Of a stretch of DNA of 64,000 bases, positions 50,454 through 59,485 are shown piece by piece. Origin of the DNA: Actinomycetota bacterium (GTDB lineage: Bacteria; Actinomycetota; Actinomycetes; Mycobacteriales; Micromonosporaceae). The stretch lies in NCBI GenBank assembly GCA_005885555.1, contig VAWN01000029.1:91538-155537 (forward strand), given 5' to 3'. How positions within the stretch are numbered: position 1 is the first letter of the stretch; each line of letters begins with the position of its first letter. The translations under genes were made by a program, and so were the position numbers. The notes under the pieces are model-generated. The model was not told the DNA's origin. It ran no database searches and saw only the letters and a program-made list of their open reading frames with translations.

Positions 50454-52414
50454 CCACGACGACTGCTCCGCCGCGGCGGCCGCCGGGGCCGACATTCGGG
50501 CCGGGCCGGATGATGGCCATGGGGATGCCGGCCGAGAAAGCCCTGGACTTCAAGCGTTCCAGCCGCCGGCTGCTCGGCCTGCTGCGGCCGGACCGGATGC
50601 TGCTGGCCGTGGTACTGGCGCTGGGGGCGGCGAGCGTCGCGCTGACGGTGACCGGTCCGCGGGTGCTCGGCCACGCCACCGACATCATCTTCTCCGGGGT
50701 GATCGGCTCCCGCATCCCCGCCGGTACCACCAAGGCACAGGCGGTCGCCGCACTGCGGGCCCGCGGCCAGGACCGGCTGGCCGACATGCTCAGCGCCATG
50801 CACGTGGTACCCGGACAGGGGATCGACTTCACCGCGCTGGCCCACGTGCTGGTGTGGGTACTGGTCATCTACCTGCTCGCCGCGGGCCTGGGCATCCTGC
50901 AGTTCCGGCTGACCACCACCATCGTGCAGCGGGCGGTGTACCGGCTGCGTGAGCAGGTCGAGGCGAAGCTGTCCCGGCTGCCGCTGAAGTACTTCGACGG
51001 CCAGCCCCGCGGCGAGGTGCTCAGCCGCGCGACGAACGACGCCGACAACATCGCGCAGACCCTCCAGCAGACGCTGAGCCAGCTGGTCACGTCGCTGCTG
51101 ACGATCCTCGGGGTACTGGCGGCGATGTTCTGGATCTCGCCGCTGCTCGCCGTCATCGCGCTGGTGACGGTACCGCTGTCGGTTCTGGTGACCGCGGCCA
51201 TCGGCAAGCGGTCGCAGCCGCAGTTCGTCAAGCAGTGGGCCACCACCGGCCGCCTCAACGGCCACATCGAGGAGATGTACACCGGGCACACGCTGGTGAA
51301 GGTGTTCGGCCGGCAGCACGAGGCGGAGCAGACGTTCACCGCGCACAACGACGCGCTGTTCGCCTCCAGCTTCCGGGCGCAGTTCATCTCCGGCATCATC
51401 CAGCCGGCGATGATGTTCATCGGCAACCTGAACTACGTGCTCGTCGCCGTCGTCGGCGGGCTCCGCGTGGCGTCCGGCGCGCTGTCGCTGGGCGACGTGC
51501 AGGCGTTCATCCAGTACTCCCGGCAGTTCAGCCAGCCGCTGACCCAGGTGGCCAGCATGGCGAACCTGCTGCAGTCCGGCGTCGCGTCCGCGGAGCGGGT
51601 CTTCCAGTTGCTCGACGCCGACGAGCAGTCGCCCGACCCGGACCCGCCGGCCCGGCCGGACCGGGTGCGCGGCCGGGTCGCATTCGAGGACGTGTCGTTC
51701 CGGTACGCGCCGGACCGGCCGCTGATCGACCACCTGTCGCTGACCGCCGAGCCGGGCCAGACCATCGCGATCGTCGGCCCGACCGGTGCCGGCAAGACGA
51801 CCCTGGTCAACCTGCTGATGCGGTTCTACGACGTGACCGGCGGCCGGATCACCCTCGACGGGGTGGACATCGCCCGGATGTCGCGCGAGGAGCTGCGCGC
51901 CAACATCGGCATGGTGCTGCAGGACACCTGGCTGTTCGGCGGGACGATCGCGGAGAACATCGCCTACGGCGCGGACGCGCCGACCCGCGCGGAGATCGTC
52001 GCGGCGGCCGAGGCGGCGCACGTGGACCGGTTCTGCCGTACCCTGCCCGACGGGTACGACACGGTCATCGACGAGGAGGGCTCGTCGGTCAGCGCGGGGG
52101 AGAAGCAACTCATCACGATCGCGCGGGCGTTCCTGGCGCAGCCGGCGATCCTGATCCTGGACGAGGCGACCAGCTCCGTGGACACCCGCACCGAGGTGCT
52201 GATCCAGCGGGCGATGCACACCCTGCGCGCCGGCCGCACCAGCTTCGTCATCGCGCACCGGCTGTCCACCATCCGCGACGCCGACCTGATCCTGGTGATG
52301 GAGGACGGCGCGATCGTGGAGCAGGGTACCCACGAGTCGCTGCTCGCGGCCGACGGCGCCTACGCCCGGCTGTACTCCGCCCAGTTCGCTCAGGCGGTCG
52401 CCGAGGTCGACTGA
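50450..52414 (+). CDS. ABC exporter half-transporter 2 (canonical catalytic Glu)
   Basis: A 654-residue type I exporter subunit. An N-terminal Pro-rich cytosolic tail (1-45), six helices with a roughly 50-residue extracellular insertion after the first ([20 protein letters not shown]), and an ATPase domain with Walker [10 protein letters not shown], Walker [12 protein letters not shown] with catalytic Glu, and a changed signature SVSAGEKQL (normally SGGQ). Thus the functional ATP site uses this Walker motif and the partner's SGGQ. Start is the GTG at 50450, overlapping the partner's stop. Tail overlaps the convergent DUF6907 gene by 25 bp. Confidence 0.9.
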   Translation: MTTTTAPPRRPPGPTFGPGRMMAMGMPAEKALDFKRSSRRLLGLLRPDRMLLAVVLALGAASVALTVTGPRVLGHATDIIFSGVIGSRIPAGTTKAQAVAALRARGQDRLADMLSAMHVVPGQGIDFTALAHVLVWVLVIYLLAAGLGILQFRLTTTIVQRAVYRLREQVEAKLSRLPLKYFDGQPRGEVLSRATNDADNIAQTLQQTLSQLVTSLLTILGVLAAMFWISPLLAVIALVTVPLSVLVTAAIGKRSQPQFVKQWATTGRLNGHIEEMYTGHTLVKVFGRQHEAEQTFTAHNDALFASSFRAQFISGIIQPAMMFIGNLNYVLVAVVGGLRVASGALSLGDVQAFIQYSRQFSQPLTQVASMANLLQSGVASAERVFQLLDADEQSPDPDPPARPDRVRGRVAFEDVSFRYAPDRPLIDHLSLTAEPGQTIAIVGPTGAGKTTLVNLLMRFYDVTGGRITLDGVDIARMSREELRANIGMVLQDTWLFGGTIAENIAYGADAPTRAEIVAAAEAAHVDRFCRTLPDGYDTVIDEEGSSVSAGEKQLITIARAFLAQPAILILDEATSSVDTRTEVLIQRAMHTLRAGRTSFVIAHRLSTIRDADLILVMEDGAIVEQGTHESLLAADGAYARLYSAQFAQAVAEVD

Positions 52415-52701
52415 CCCAGCGCCCGCCGTACCGCGGCGTCGACCTCCTCCGCGACCAGCACCGCCTGCGCCCCGGCGCGCACCTCGTTGCGGGACAGGTC
52501 GACCTGCAGCCGGATCTCCAGCCGGCCGCGGCCGGCGCGGTTCTGCACCCGGGTGCAGACCAGGACGCCGTAGCCGGTGCGCACGGTGATCGGGTGTGAC
52601 CGGTGCTCGCCGCCCGGGTACCCGTACTGGGCGGTGCACAGGTGGCCGCCGGCGCACCAGGCGGGGCAGTCGCGCGGCGGGCGCTGCCGGATCACCCTCA
52701 C
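52390..52701 (-). CDS. DUF6907-like small protein
   Basis: A 103-residue protein with [12 protein letters not shown] near the N-terminus, a pattern of actinobacterial DUF6907 proteins, followed by a beta-rich part ([18 protein letters not shown]). The Cys/His cluster may bind metal. Function unknown. It overlaps the exporter gene at its 3' end, and its upstream side faces repeat A copy 3 and the beta-glucosidase gene. Confidence 0.65.
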   Translation of the reverse strand: MRVIRQRPPRDCPAWCAGGHLCTAQYGYPGGEHRSHPITVRTGYGVLVCTRVQNRAGRGRLEIRLQVDLSRNEVRAGAQAVLVAEEVDAAVRRALGQSTSATA

Positions 52702-52745
52702 ACTCTACGGCGCCGCGGGCCGCACAGCGGCGGTGCCGGCGACGG

Positions 52746-52793
52746 GATCTTGGACGCCTGTGCCCCTTGCCGGGGGTACCGGCGTCCAAGATT
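52746..52793. repeat. Interspersed 48-bp palindrome, copy 3 (family A)
   Basis: Arms ATCTTGGACGCC and GGCGTCCAAGAT around a partly mismatched inner stem (GTGCCCC and GGGGGTACC). Here it lies between divergent genes, so it cannot be a simple terminator. Confidence 0.85.
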
Positions 52794-52860
52794 CGGACTG
52801 GGCGGCCGGTCCAGCGGGCACTAAGGTGCGAACCATTCACGTTTACCGAAGGGTGCGTCG

Positions 52861-54222
52861 ATGACCGAGCCGATACCGCAGTTCCCGGCCGGGTTCCGCT
52901 GGGGCGTGGCCACCGCGGCGTACCAGATCGAGGGCGCCACGGCCGAGGACGGCCGCGGACCGTCCATCTGGGACACGTTCAGTCACCAGCCCGACCGGAT
53001 CAGCGACGGCAGCACCGGCGACGTCGCGTGCGACCACTACCACCGGTACGCGCAGGACGTGGCGCTGATGGCCGACCTCGGCGTCGGGGTGTACCGCTTC
53101 TCCGTGGCCTGGCCGCGCATCCAGCCCACCGGCACCGGGCCGGCCAACCCGAAGGGGATCGCGTTCTACGACCGGCTGGTCGACGCGCTGCTGGAACGCG
53201 GCATCGCGCCGGCCGTCACGCTGTTCCACTGGGACCTGCCGCAGGCGGTGCAGGACGACGGCGGCTGGGCCAACCGGGACACCGCGGCCCGGTTCGGCGA
53301 GTACGCCGAGGCCGTCTCCGACGCGCTCGGCGACCGGGTGGCGGTGTGGCTGACGCTGAACGAGCCGTACGTCCACCTCGCGCTCGGGTACGTGCTGGGC
53401 ATGCACGCGCCGGGCCTCGCGGGTACCCGCGACCTGCTCCCGGTCGTGCACCACCAGCTGCTCGGGCACGGACTGGCGGCCGCCGCGGTACGCCGGCATC
53501 CCGGTGCCCGGGTCGGCATCGCGAACAACTACACGCCGGTGTGGGCGGTCGGCCCGGACGGCACCCGGGGCAGCGCCACCGACGACGACGAGGTCGCCGC
53601 CTTCGTCTACGACGTCCTGCACAACCGGGTGTTCACCGACCCGCTGCTGCTCGGCCGGTACCCGGACGGGATCGAGATGCTGTCGGCCGGCGACGCGGAC
53701 GCCACGGTGCTCGACGGCGACCTCGCGGTCATCGCCGCGCCGCTGGACGTGCTGGGCGTCAACTACTACAACCCGACCGGGATCGGCGCGCCGCCGTCCG
53801 GGGTGGGCGTCGGCGGGCTGCCGTTCGAGCTGCGGCAGCTCACCGGGTACCCGGTCACCGGGTACGGCTGGCCGGTGGTACCCGACGGGCTGCGCGAGCT
53901 GCTGGTCCTGCTGCACGAGCGGTACGCCGGCGTGCTGCCGCCGATCTGGATCACCGAGAACGGTTGCGCGTACGGCGGGTCCACTGTGGACGATGACCGG
54001 ATCGCCTTCCTCGACGGGCACCTGCGCGCGCTGCGCTCGGCCATGGACGCCGGGGTCGACGTGCAGGCCTACTGCTACTGGTCGTTGCTGGACAACTGGG
54101 AATGGGCCGACGGGTTCAGCCAGCGCTTCGGTCTGGTACACGTCGACTACGCCACCCAGGCGCGGACGCCACGCGCGTCCTTCGCCTGGTACCGCGACCT
54201 GATCGCGCGGTCCCCGCGGTGA
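52861..54222 (+). CDS. GH1 beta-glucosidase
   Basis: A 453-residue glycoside hydrolase family 1 enzyme. The acid/base is Glu168 in LTLNEPYV and the nucleophile Glu366 in WITENGCAY. N-terminal FRWGVATAAYQIEGA and C-terminal WSLLDNWEWADGF complete the sugar pocket. No signal peptide, so it cleaves cellobiose or other beta-glucosides inside the cell. It overlaps the sugar carrier gene (GTGA), which would bring in the substrate. A GAAGGG site precedes the ATG. Confidence 0.92.
   Translation: MTEPIPQFPAGFRWGVATAAYQIEGATAEDGRGPSIWDTFSHQPDRISDGSTGDVACDHYHRYAQDVALMADLGVGVYRFSVAWPRIQPTGTGPANPKGIAFYDRLVDALLERGIAPAVTLFHWDLPQAVQDDGGWANRDTAARFGEYAEAVSDALGDRVAVWLTLNEPYVHLALGYVLGMHAPGLAGTRDLLPVVHHQLLGHGLAAAAVRRHPGARVGIANNYTPVWAVGPDGTRGSATDDDEVAAFVYDVLHNRVFTDPLLLGRYPDGIEMLSAGDADATVLDGDLAVIAAPLDVLGVNYYNPTGIGAPPSGVGVGGLPFELRQLTGYPVTGYGWPVVPDGLRELLVLLHERYAGVLPPIWITENGCAYGGSTVDDDRIAFLDGHLRALRSAMDAGVDVQAYCYWSLLDNWEWADGFSQRFGLVHVDYATQARTPRASFAWYRDLIARSPR
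53979..53991. repeat. 13-bp palindrome GTCCACTGTGGAC, site 2
   Basis: Exact copy inside the beta-glucosidase gene (Ser-Thr-Val-Asp). Confidence 0.7.
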
Positions 54223-55481
54223 GCGCCGCGGAGCGCGCTGCGGCGACACCGACCACCACGGTGCCGGCGGCTCTCGCGGAGCCGACCGAACCGGTGCGCG
54301 GCCGCTGGGTCGCGCTGCTGGTGCTGGCCAACCTCGGCGTGTGGATGGCCTTCTTCACGCCGATCCAGGTGCTGCTGCCGGTGCAGATCAAGGCGATCGA
54401 CCCGGCCCACAAGGAGAGCATGCTGGGCGTGGTGACCGGGATCGGCGCAGCCGCCGCGGTGGTGGTCAACCCGCTCGCGGGTGCGCTGTCCGACCGCACG
54501 GCATGGCGGTTCGGCCGGCGGCACTTGTGGACGCTGGGCGGTGCGGTGTTCGGCGCGCTGGCCCTGCTCGTCCTCGCCCGGCAGCACACGGTCGCCGGGG
54601 TCGCGCTGGGGTGGGTGGCCGCGCAGGCCGGGTTCAACGCGATGCTCGCGTCGCTCACCGCCGCGGTGCCGGACCGGGTGCCGGTCGTCCAGCGCGGCGC
54701 GGTGTCCGGCTGGGTGGGCATCCCGCAGGTGCTCGGGCTGGTGCTCGGAGTGGTACTGGTGACCGCGCTGGTCACCGGCAACGCGGCCGGGTACGCGGCG
54801 GTGGCCGTCGCCGTGGTCCTGCTCGCCCTGCCGTTCACGCTGGCCACCCCGGACGATCGGCTGCCGCGGGGGTGGCGCGCCGGTCGGCTGCTGGCCGGGA
54901 TGTGGGTCAGCCCGAGACGGTACCCGGACTTCGCGTGGGCCTGGATCACCCGGTTCCTCATGCAGCTCGGCAATGCCCTCGCCACCCTGTACCTGCTGTA
55001 CTTCCTCGCCGACCGGGTGCACTACCCCGACCCGCAGGGCGGGCTGCTGGTCCTGATCCTCATCTACACGGCCGCGCTGACGGCCACGACCGTGTTCGCC
55101 GGCCGCCGCTCCGACCGCAGCGGGCGGCGCAAGGTGTTCGTGGTCTGGTCCGGCCTGGTGATCGCCGCGGCCGCGGTGCTGCTCGCCGCCTGGCCGACCT
55201 GGCCGATGGCGATCGTGGCGGCGGTGGTGCTCGGCGCCGGGTACGGGATCTACGTCGCCGTCGACGCCGCGCTCGTCACGCAGGTGCTGCCCAAAGCGAC
55301 CGACCGGGCCAAAGACCTCGGGGTGGTCAACATCGCGAACTCGGCGCCGCAGGTGCTGGGACCGGCGCTGTCCGCGCCGATCGTGGTGCACCTCGGCGGG
55401 TACCCGACGCTGTACGCGGCCACTGCGGTGGTGACCGTCCTCGGCAGCGTGCTGGTGCTGAAGATCCGCTCGGTACCGTAG
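54219..55481 (+). CDS. MFS sugar transporter (SLC45/GPH-like)
   Basis: A 420-residue carrier with about 12 hydrophobic helices. Loop motifs are LAGALSDRTAWRFGRRHLW after helix 2 and GRRSDRSGRRKVF after helix 8, as in MFS. PIQVLLPVQIKAIDP and the inner repeats place it near sucrose/maltose-type symporters. It starts inside the stop of the beta-glucosidase gene, so the two are one operon for uptake and hydrolysis of a beta-glucoside. A terminator stem follows at 55484. Confidence 0.87.
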   Translation: MSAAERAAATPTTTVPAALAEPTEPVRGRWVALLVLANLGVWMAFFTPIQVLLPVQIKAIDPAHKESMLGVVTGIGAAAAVVVNPLAGALSDRTAWRFGRRHLWTLGGAVFGALALLVLARQHTVAGVALGWVAAQAGFNAMLASLTAAVPDRVPVVQRGAVSGWVGIPQVLGLVLGVVLVTALVTGNAAGYAAVAVAVVLLALPFTLATPDDRLPRGWRAGRLLAGMWVSPRRYPDFAWAWITRFLMQLGNALATLYLLYFLADRVHYPDPQGGLLVLILIYTAALTATTVFAGRRSDRSGRRKVFVVWSGLVIAAAAVLLAAWPTWPMAIVAAVVLGAGYGIYVAVDAALVTQVLPKATDRAKDLGVVNIANSAPQVLGPALSAPIVVHLGGYPTLYAATAVVTVLGSVLVLKIRSVP

Positions 55482-55483
55482 CC

Positions 55484-55503
55484 CGCCCCGGGGAGATGGG
55501 GCG
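55484..55503 (+). terminator. Hairpin after the beta-glucoside operon
   Basis: CGCCCC and GGGGCG form a 6-bp stem with an 8-base loop (GGGGAGAT) 3 bp after the stop codon of the carrier gene. The rest of the gap up to 55599 shows no gene; the AT-richer stretch near 55530-55560 may hold the next promoter. Confidence 0.5.
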
Positions 55504-55599
55504 CGGTGCCCTCTGGAAACGCGAGTAACTCTCGGGTAACCTTCTGAATCACATATCGATGGTCGTCGTTCGGCGGCCTAGTGCTGCCGTGCGCCTACC

Positions 55600-55614
55600 T
55601 CCTCCGAAGGAGGA
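55600..55614 (+). promoter_or_regulatory. Stem-loop enclosing the ribosome binding site of the acylase gene
   Basis: TCCTCC and GGAGGA form a 6-bp stem around GAA. The right arm is the Shine-Dalgarno sequence (AAGGAGG) 8 bp before the ATG at 55622, so folding would hide it and lower translation. Confidence 0.45.
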
Positions 55615-55621
55615 CCGACCC

Positions 55622-58315
55622 ATGCATCGACGCGTCATCACCGGAGTCGTCGCGGCGGTCCTCGCCGCGGGCGCTGTCCTCGGGCTGCCGGGCAGCGCCG
55701 GCGCGGTCGGCCCCGGTACCGACTTCTGCCAGGGCCAGTGCAACGACATCCTGCCGCCGGGGGAGAACGGCAACGCCACCCTCGCCGACATCCTCGCGCA
55801 CAAGGTGTTCGGTACCCGGCCGGCGCACTCGGCCGACCAGCTGCCCAAGTACGCCAACCTCGTCAACTCCTACGCCGGGCTGACCGACAGCCAGCTCGGC
55901 AGCTTCTACAACGACTCCTCGTTCGGGGTACCGCTGAGCCAGGTCGAGCGGATCGACAAGCCCCGCTCCGACGTGATGATCGTGCGGGACCGGCCGACCG
56001 GGGTACCGCACGTCTTCGGTACCACCCGCGCCGGCACCATGTTCGGGGCCGGCTACGCCGGGGCGCAGGACAAGCTGTTCCTGATGGACCTCATGCGCCA
56101 CCTCGGCCGCGGGCAGCTGTCCTCCTTCGCCGGCGGGGCCCCCGGCAACCGGGCGCTGGAGCAGAGCGTGTGGCGCAACTCGCCGTACCACGAGGCCGAC
56201 CTGCAGGCGCAGGTGGACCGGTTGCGCGCGCGCAGCGCCCAGCTCTGGTCCGACCTGCAGAACTACCTCGCCGGGGTGAACGCCTACATCGGCGCGTGCA
56301 TGGCCGGCCGGTACTGCCCGGGCGAGTACGTGCTGACCGGGCACCTCGACGCGGTCACCAACGCGGGCGGGCCGCAGCCGTTCGTACCCGCCGACGTCGT
56401 GGCGATCGCCGGCGTGGTCGGCGGGCTGTTCGGCGGTGGCGGGGGCGGCGAGCTCCAGTCGGCGCTGGTGCGGCTGGCCGCGCGGGCGAAGTTCGGTCAG
56501 GCGCTGGGCGACCAGGTGTGGGCCGGGCTGCGCGAGCAGAACGACCCGGAGACGGTACTCACCCTCCACAATGGACAGACGTTCCCCTACGGTACCGTGC
56601 CGGCCAGCGACGCGAGCGTGGCGCTGCCCGATCCCGGTACCGTGGTCCCCGAGCCGCTGGTGCACGACCCGACCGGATCGGGCAGCGCGGCGGTCGCGGC
56701 GGCGCGCAGCCACGGCATGTCCAACGCCGCCGTCATCTCCGGTGCGAAGACCGCCAGCGGCCACCCGGTCGCCGTGTTCGGCCCGCAGACCGGGTACTTC
56801 TCCCCGCAGCTGCTGATGCTGGAGGAGCTTGAGGGACCGGGCCTGTCGGTGCGCGGCGTGTCCTTCGCCGGGCTGAACCTGTACGTGCAGATCGGCCGCG
56901 GGCCGGACTACGCGTGGAGCGCCACGTCGGCGGAGCAGGACATCACCGACACGTTCGCGGTGCCACTGTGCACAGTGGACGGTAGCCGGCCGACGCTGTC
57001 CGCCACGCACTACCTGTACCACGGGCAGTGCCTGCCGATGGAGGTGCTGGAGCAGGACGACGCGTGGACGCCGACGACGGCGGACAGCACGCCGGCCGGT
57101 TCCTACAAGCTCATCACGCTGCGGACGAAGTACGGTCTGGTCTCCGCGCGGGCGATGCTGGGCGGCGCGCCGGTGGCGTACACCAGCCTGCGCTCGACGT
57201 ACCGGCACGAGGCCGACTCCGCGTTCGGCTTCGCGATGTTCGACGACCCGGCGCAGATGGCCACCGCGGCCGGGTTCCAGCAGGCGGCCGCGAACGTCGG
57301 GTACGCCTTCAACTGGTTCTACGTCAACTCCACCGACGCGGCGTACTTCAACTCCGGCCTCAACCCGGTGCGCGCCGCCGGTGCCGACCCGAACCTGCCG
57401 GTGCGCGCCGACCCGGCGTTCGAATGGCAGGGCTGGAACCCGGACACCAACACCGCCAACTACACCCCGCCCGCGCAGCATCCCAACAGCGTCAACCAGG
57501 ACTACTACGTCAGCTGGAACAACAAGCAGGCCAAGGGGTACAGCGCGGCGGACGGCAACTTCGCGTTCGGCGCGGTGTTCCGGGCCGACCTGCTCGACCG
57601 GCCGGTCGGCGCGGCCGTCCACAGTGGACAGAAGCTGGACCGGGCCGGCCTGGTGCGCCTCGTCGAGGACGCGGCAACCACCGACCTGCGCGCGATCCGC
57701 GAGCTGCCCAACCTGATCCGGGTGCTGACCAGCCAGCCGGTCACCGACCCGAAGCTGTCCGCGGCGATCGGCCAGCTCCAGGCGTGGTACCAGGCCGGCG
57801 CCCGGCGCAAGGAGACCAGCCCCGGCTCGCACGTGTACCAGTTCGCCGACGCCATCCGCATCTTCGACGCCTGGTGGCCGCTGCTGGTGGCGGCGCAGTT
57901 CCAGGGCACCATGGGGCCGGCGCTGTTCGGCACGCTGGCCGCCACGCTCACCGTCGACGAGTCGCCCTCGGGCGTGCAGCACCACGGCTCGGCGTACCAG
58001 AACGGCTGGTGGGGTTACGTCGACAAGGACCTGCGGGCGGTCCTCGGCGACCCGGTCGCGGGGCCCCTGGGCCGCGTGTTCTGCGGTGGCGGCAACCTCG
58101 CGGCGTGCCGCCAGGCGCTGCTCGGCGCGCTCGGGCAGGCCGCCGGCGCGACGGCCGCCACGGTGTACCCCGGCGACTCGTTCTGCGCCGCCGGTAACCA
58201 GTGGTGCGCCGACGCGATCGTTCAGCTTCCGCTCGGCGGCATCACCGACCCGCCGATCACCTGGCAGAACCGGCCGACCTACCAGCAGGTGGTGTCGTTC
58301 CCGGCGCATCGTTAA
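55622..58315 (+). CDS. Secreted penicillin-acylase family Ntn hydrolase
   Basis: An 897-residue exported precursor. A signal peptide (HRRVITGVVAAVLAAGAVLG) is followed by the alpha chain, a spacer, and a beta chain that should begin at Ser367 (GMSNAAVISGAK), where the family cuts itself and exposes the N-terminal nucleophile. The neighbourhood (SGAKTASGHPVAVFGPQTG) matches the family, although Trp of the usual SNAW is Ala here. It would hydrolyse an amide such as an acyl-homoserine lactone, an acylated amine or a beta-lactam side chain outside the cell. A leader stem masks its ribosome site. Substrate unknown. Confidence 0.85.
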   Translation: MHRRVITGVVAAVLAAGAVLGLPGSAGAVGPGTDFCQGQCNDILPPGENGNATLADILAHKVFGTRPAHSADQLPKYANLVNSYAGLTDSQLGSFYNDSSFGVPLSQVERIDKPRSDVMIVRDRPTGVPHVFGTTRAGTMFGAGYAGAQDKLFLMDLMRHLGRGQLSSFAGGAPGNRALEQSVWRNSPYHEADLQAQVDRLRARSAQLWSDLQNYLAGVNAYIGACMAGRYCPGEYVLTGHLDAVTNAGGPQPFVPADVVAIAGVVGGLFGGGGGGELQSALVRLAARAKFGQALGDQVWAGLREQNDPETVLTLHNGQTFPYGTVPASDASVALPDPGTVVPEPLVHDPTGSGSAAVAAARSHGMSNAAVISGAKTASGHPVAVFGPQTGYFSPQLLMLEELEGPGLSVRGVSFAGLNLYVQIGRGPDYAWSATSAEQDITDTFAVPLCTVDGSRPTLSATHYLYHGQCLPMEVLEQDDAWTPTTADSTPAGSYKLITLRTKYGLVSARAMLGGAPVAYTSLRSTYRHEADSAFGFAMFDDPAQMATAAGFQQAAANVGYAFNWFYVNSTDAAYFNSGLNPVRAAGADPNLPVRADPAFEWQGWNPDTNTANYTPPAQHPNSVNQDYYVSWNNKQAKGYSAADGNFAFGAVFRADLLDRPVGAAVHSGQKLDRAGLVRLVEDAATTDLRAIRELPNLIRVLTSQPVTDPKLSAAIGQLQAWYQAGARRKETSPGSHVYQFADAIRIFDAWWPLLVAAQFQGTMGPALFGTLAATLTVDESPSGVQHHGSAYQNGWWGYVDKDLRAVLGDPVAGPLGRVFCGGGNLAACRQALLGALGQAAGATAATVYPGDSFCAAGNQWCADAIVQLPLGGITDPPITWQNRPTYQQVVSFPAHR
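57617..57629. repeat. 13-bp palindrome GTCCACAGTGGAC, site 3
   Basis: Exact copy inside the acylase gene, here read in a different frame (Val-His-Ser-Gly-Gln). A one-mismatch copy lies at 56968-56980 in the same gene. Confidence 0.7.
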
Positions 58316-58323
58316 ATCAAAGG

Positions 58324-59484
58324 GTGCACCTCACTCATCTGGACTGCCCCGGCTGCGGGGCGACGTACGACGCGGGCCGGCTGCGCAACCTGTGCCGGTG
58401 CGGCTCACCGCTGCTGGCCCGCTACGACCTGACCGCCGTGGGGCGCGCGGTCACCCCGGCCGCACTGGCCGCGCGTCCCGCCACCCTCTGGCGGTACCGG
58501 GAGCTGTTGCCCGTCGCCGACGACCGCTACGTCACCACGCTGGGGGAGGGCTGGACCCCGCTGGTACCGGTGCCCCGGTACGGCGCGCACATCGGCCTTC
58601 CCCGGTTGCTCGTCAAGGACGAGGGGCTGATCCCGACCGGCTCGTTCAAGGCACGCGGCGCCGCCGTCGGGGTGTCCCGGGCGGCCGAGCTGGGTGCCCG
58701 GCACATCGCCATGCCCACCAACGGAAACGCGGGCGCGGCGTGGGCCACCTACGCCGCCCGGGCCGGGCTGCGCGCCACCATCGCGATGCCGGCCGGCGCG
58801 CCGGTCGTGACCCGCGAGGAGTGCCGGATCGCCGGCGCCGACCTGCACGTGGTCGACGGGCTGATCGGCGACGCGGCCCGGGCGCTGGCGCCGGTGCTGG
58901 CCGATCCGGCCGTGTTCGACGTGTCCACGCTCAAGGAGCCGTACCGCGTCGAAGGCAAGAAGACGATGGGCTACGAGATCGTCGAGCAGCTCGGCTGGCG
59001 GGTACCGGACGCGATCCTGTACCCGACCGGCGGCGGGGTCGGGCTGATCGGCATCGCCAAGGCGCTGGCGGAGCTGCGCGAACTCGGCTGGCTCGGTGAC
59101 CGGCAACCGCGCCTGGTCGCCGTGCAGTCGACCGGCTGCGCGCCGATCGTGCGCGCGTTCCAGGCGGGCGCCCGGCGCGCGGATCCGTGGCCGGACGCGC
59201 ACACGATCGCGTTCGGCATCACGGTACCGGCGCCGCTGGGCGACGAGCTGATCCTCGACGCATTGCGCGCCACCGGGGGTACCGCGATCGCCGTCGACGA
59301 TGCGGAAATCCTCGCCGACCTGCGTGCCTTCGGTACCCGCGAGGGTCTGCTGCTGTGCCCGGAGGGCGCCGCGTGCCTGAGCGCCGCGCGGCGGCTGCGC
59401 GCCGACGGCTGGCTCGACGACGGCGCGCAGGTGGTGGTGCTGAACACGGGATCCGGCCTGAAGTACGTTGACGCGCTGCAGTAG
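58324..59484 (+). CDS. thrC: Threonine synthase
   Basis: A 386-residue PLP enzyme converting O-phosphohomoserine to threonine. The N-terminus has a zinc ribbon (Cys8, Cys11, Cys24, Cys26), the cofactor lysine is Lys109 in PTGSFKARG, and the phosphate loop is PTGGGVGLIG. GTG at 58324 is chosen because the N-terminal sequence VHLTHLDCPGCG aligns with other family members. It begins 8 bp after the secreted acylase gene, so it may be co-transcribed, but the two have no clear shared role. A second, main thrC is likely elsewhere. Confidence 0.82.
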   Translation: MHLTHLDCPGCGATYDAGRLRNLCRCGSPLLARYDLTAVGRAVTPAALAARPATLWRYRELLPVADDRYVTTLGEGWTPLVPVPRYGAHIGLPRLLVKDEGLIPTGSFKARGAAVGVSRAAELGARHIAMPTNGNAGAAWATYAARAGLRATIAMPAGAPVVTREECRIAGADLHVVDGLIGDAARALAPVLADPAVFDVSTLKEPYRVEGKKTMGYEIVEQLGWRVPDAILYPTGGGVGLIGIAKALAELRELGWLGDRQPRLVAVQSTGCAPIVRAFQAGARRADPWPDAHTIAFGITVPAPLGDELILDALRATGGTAIAVDDAEILADLRAFGTREGLLLCPEGAACLSAARRLRADGWLDDGAQVVVLNTGSGLKYVDALQ

Positions 59485-59485
59485 C

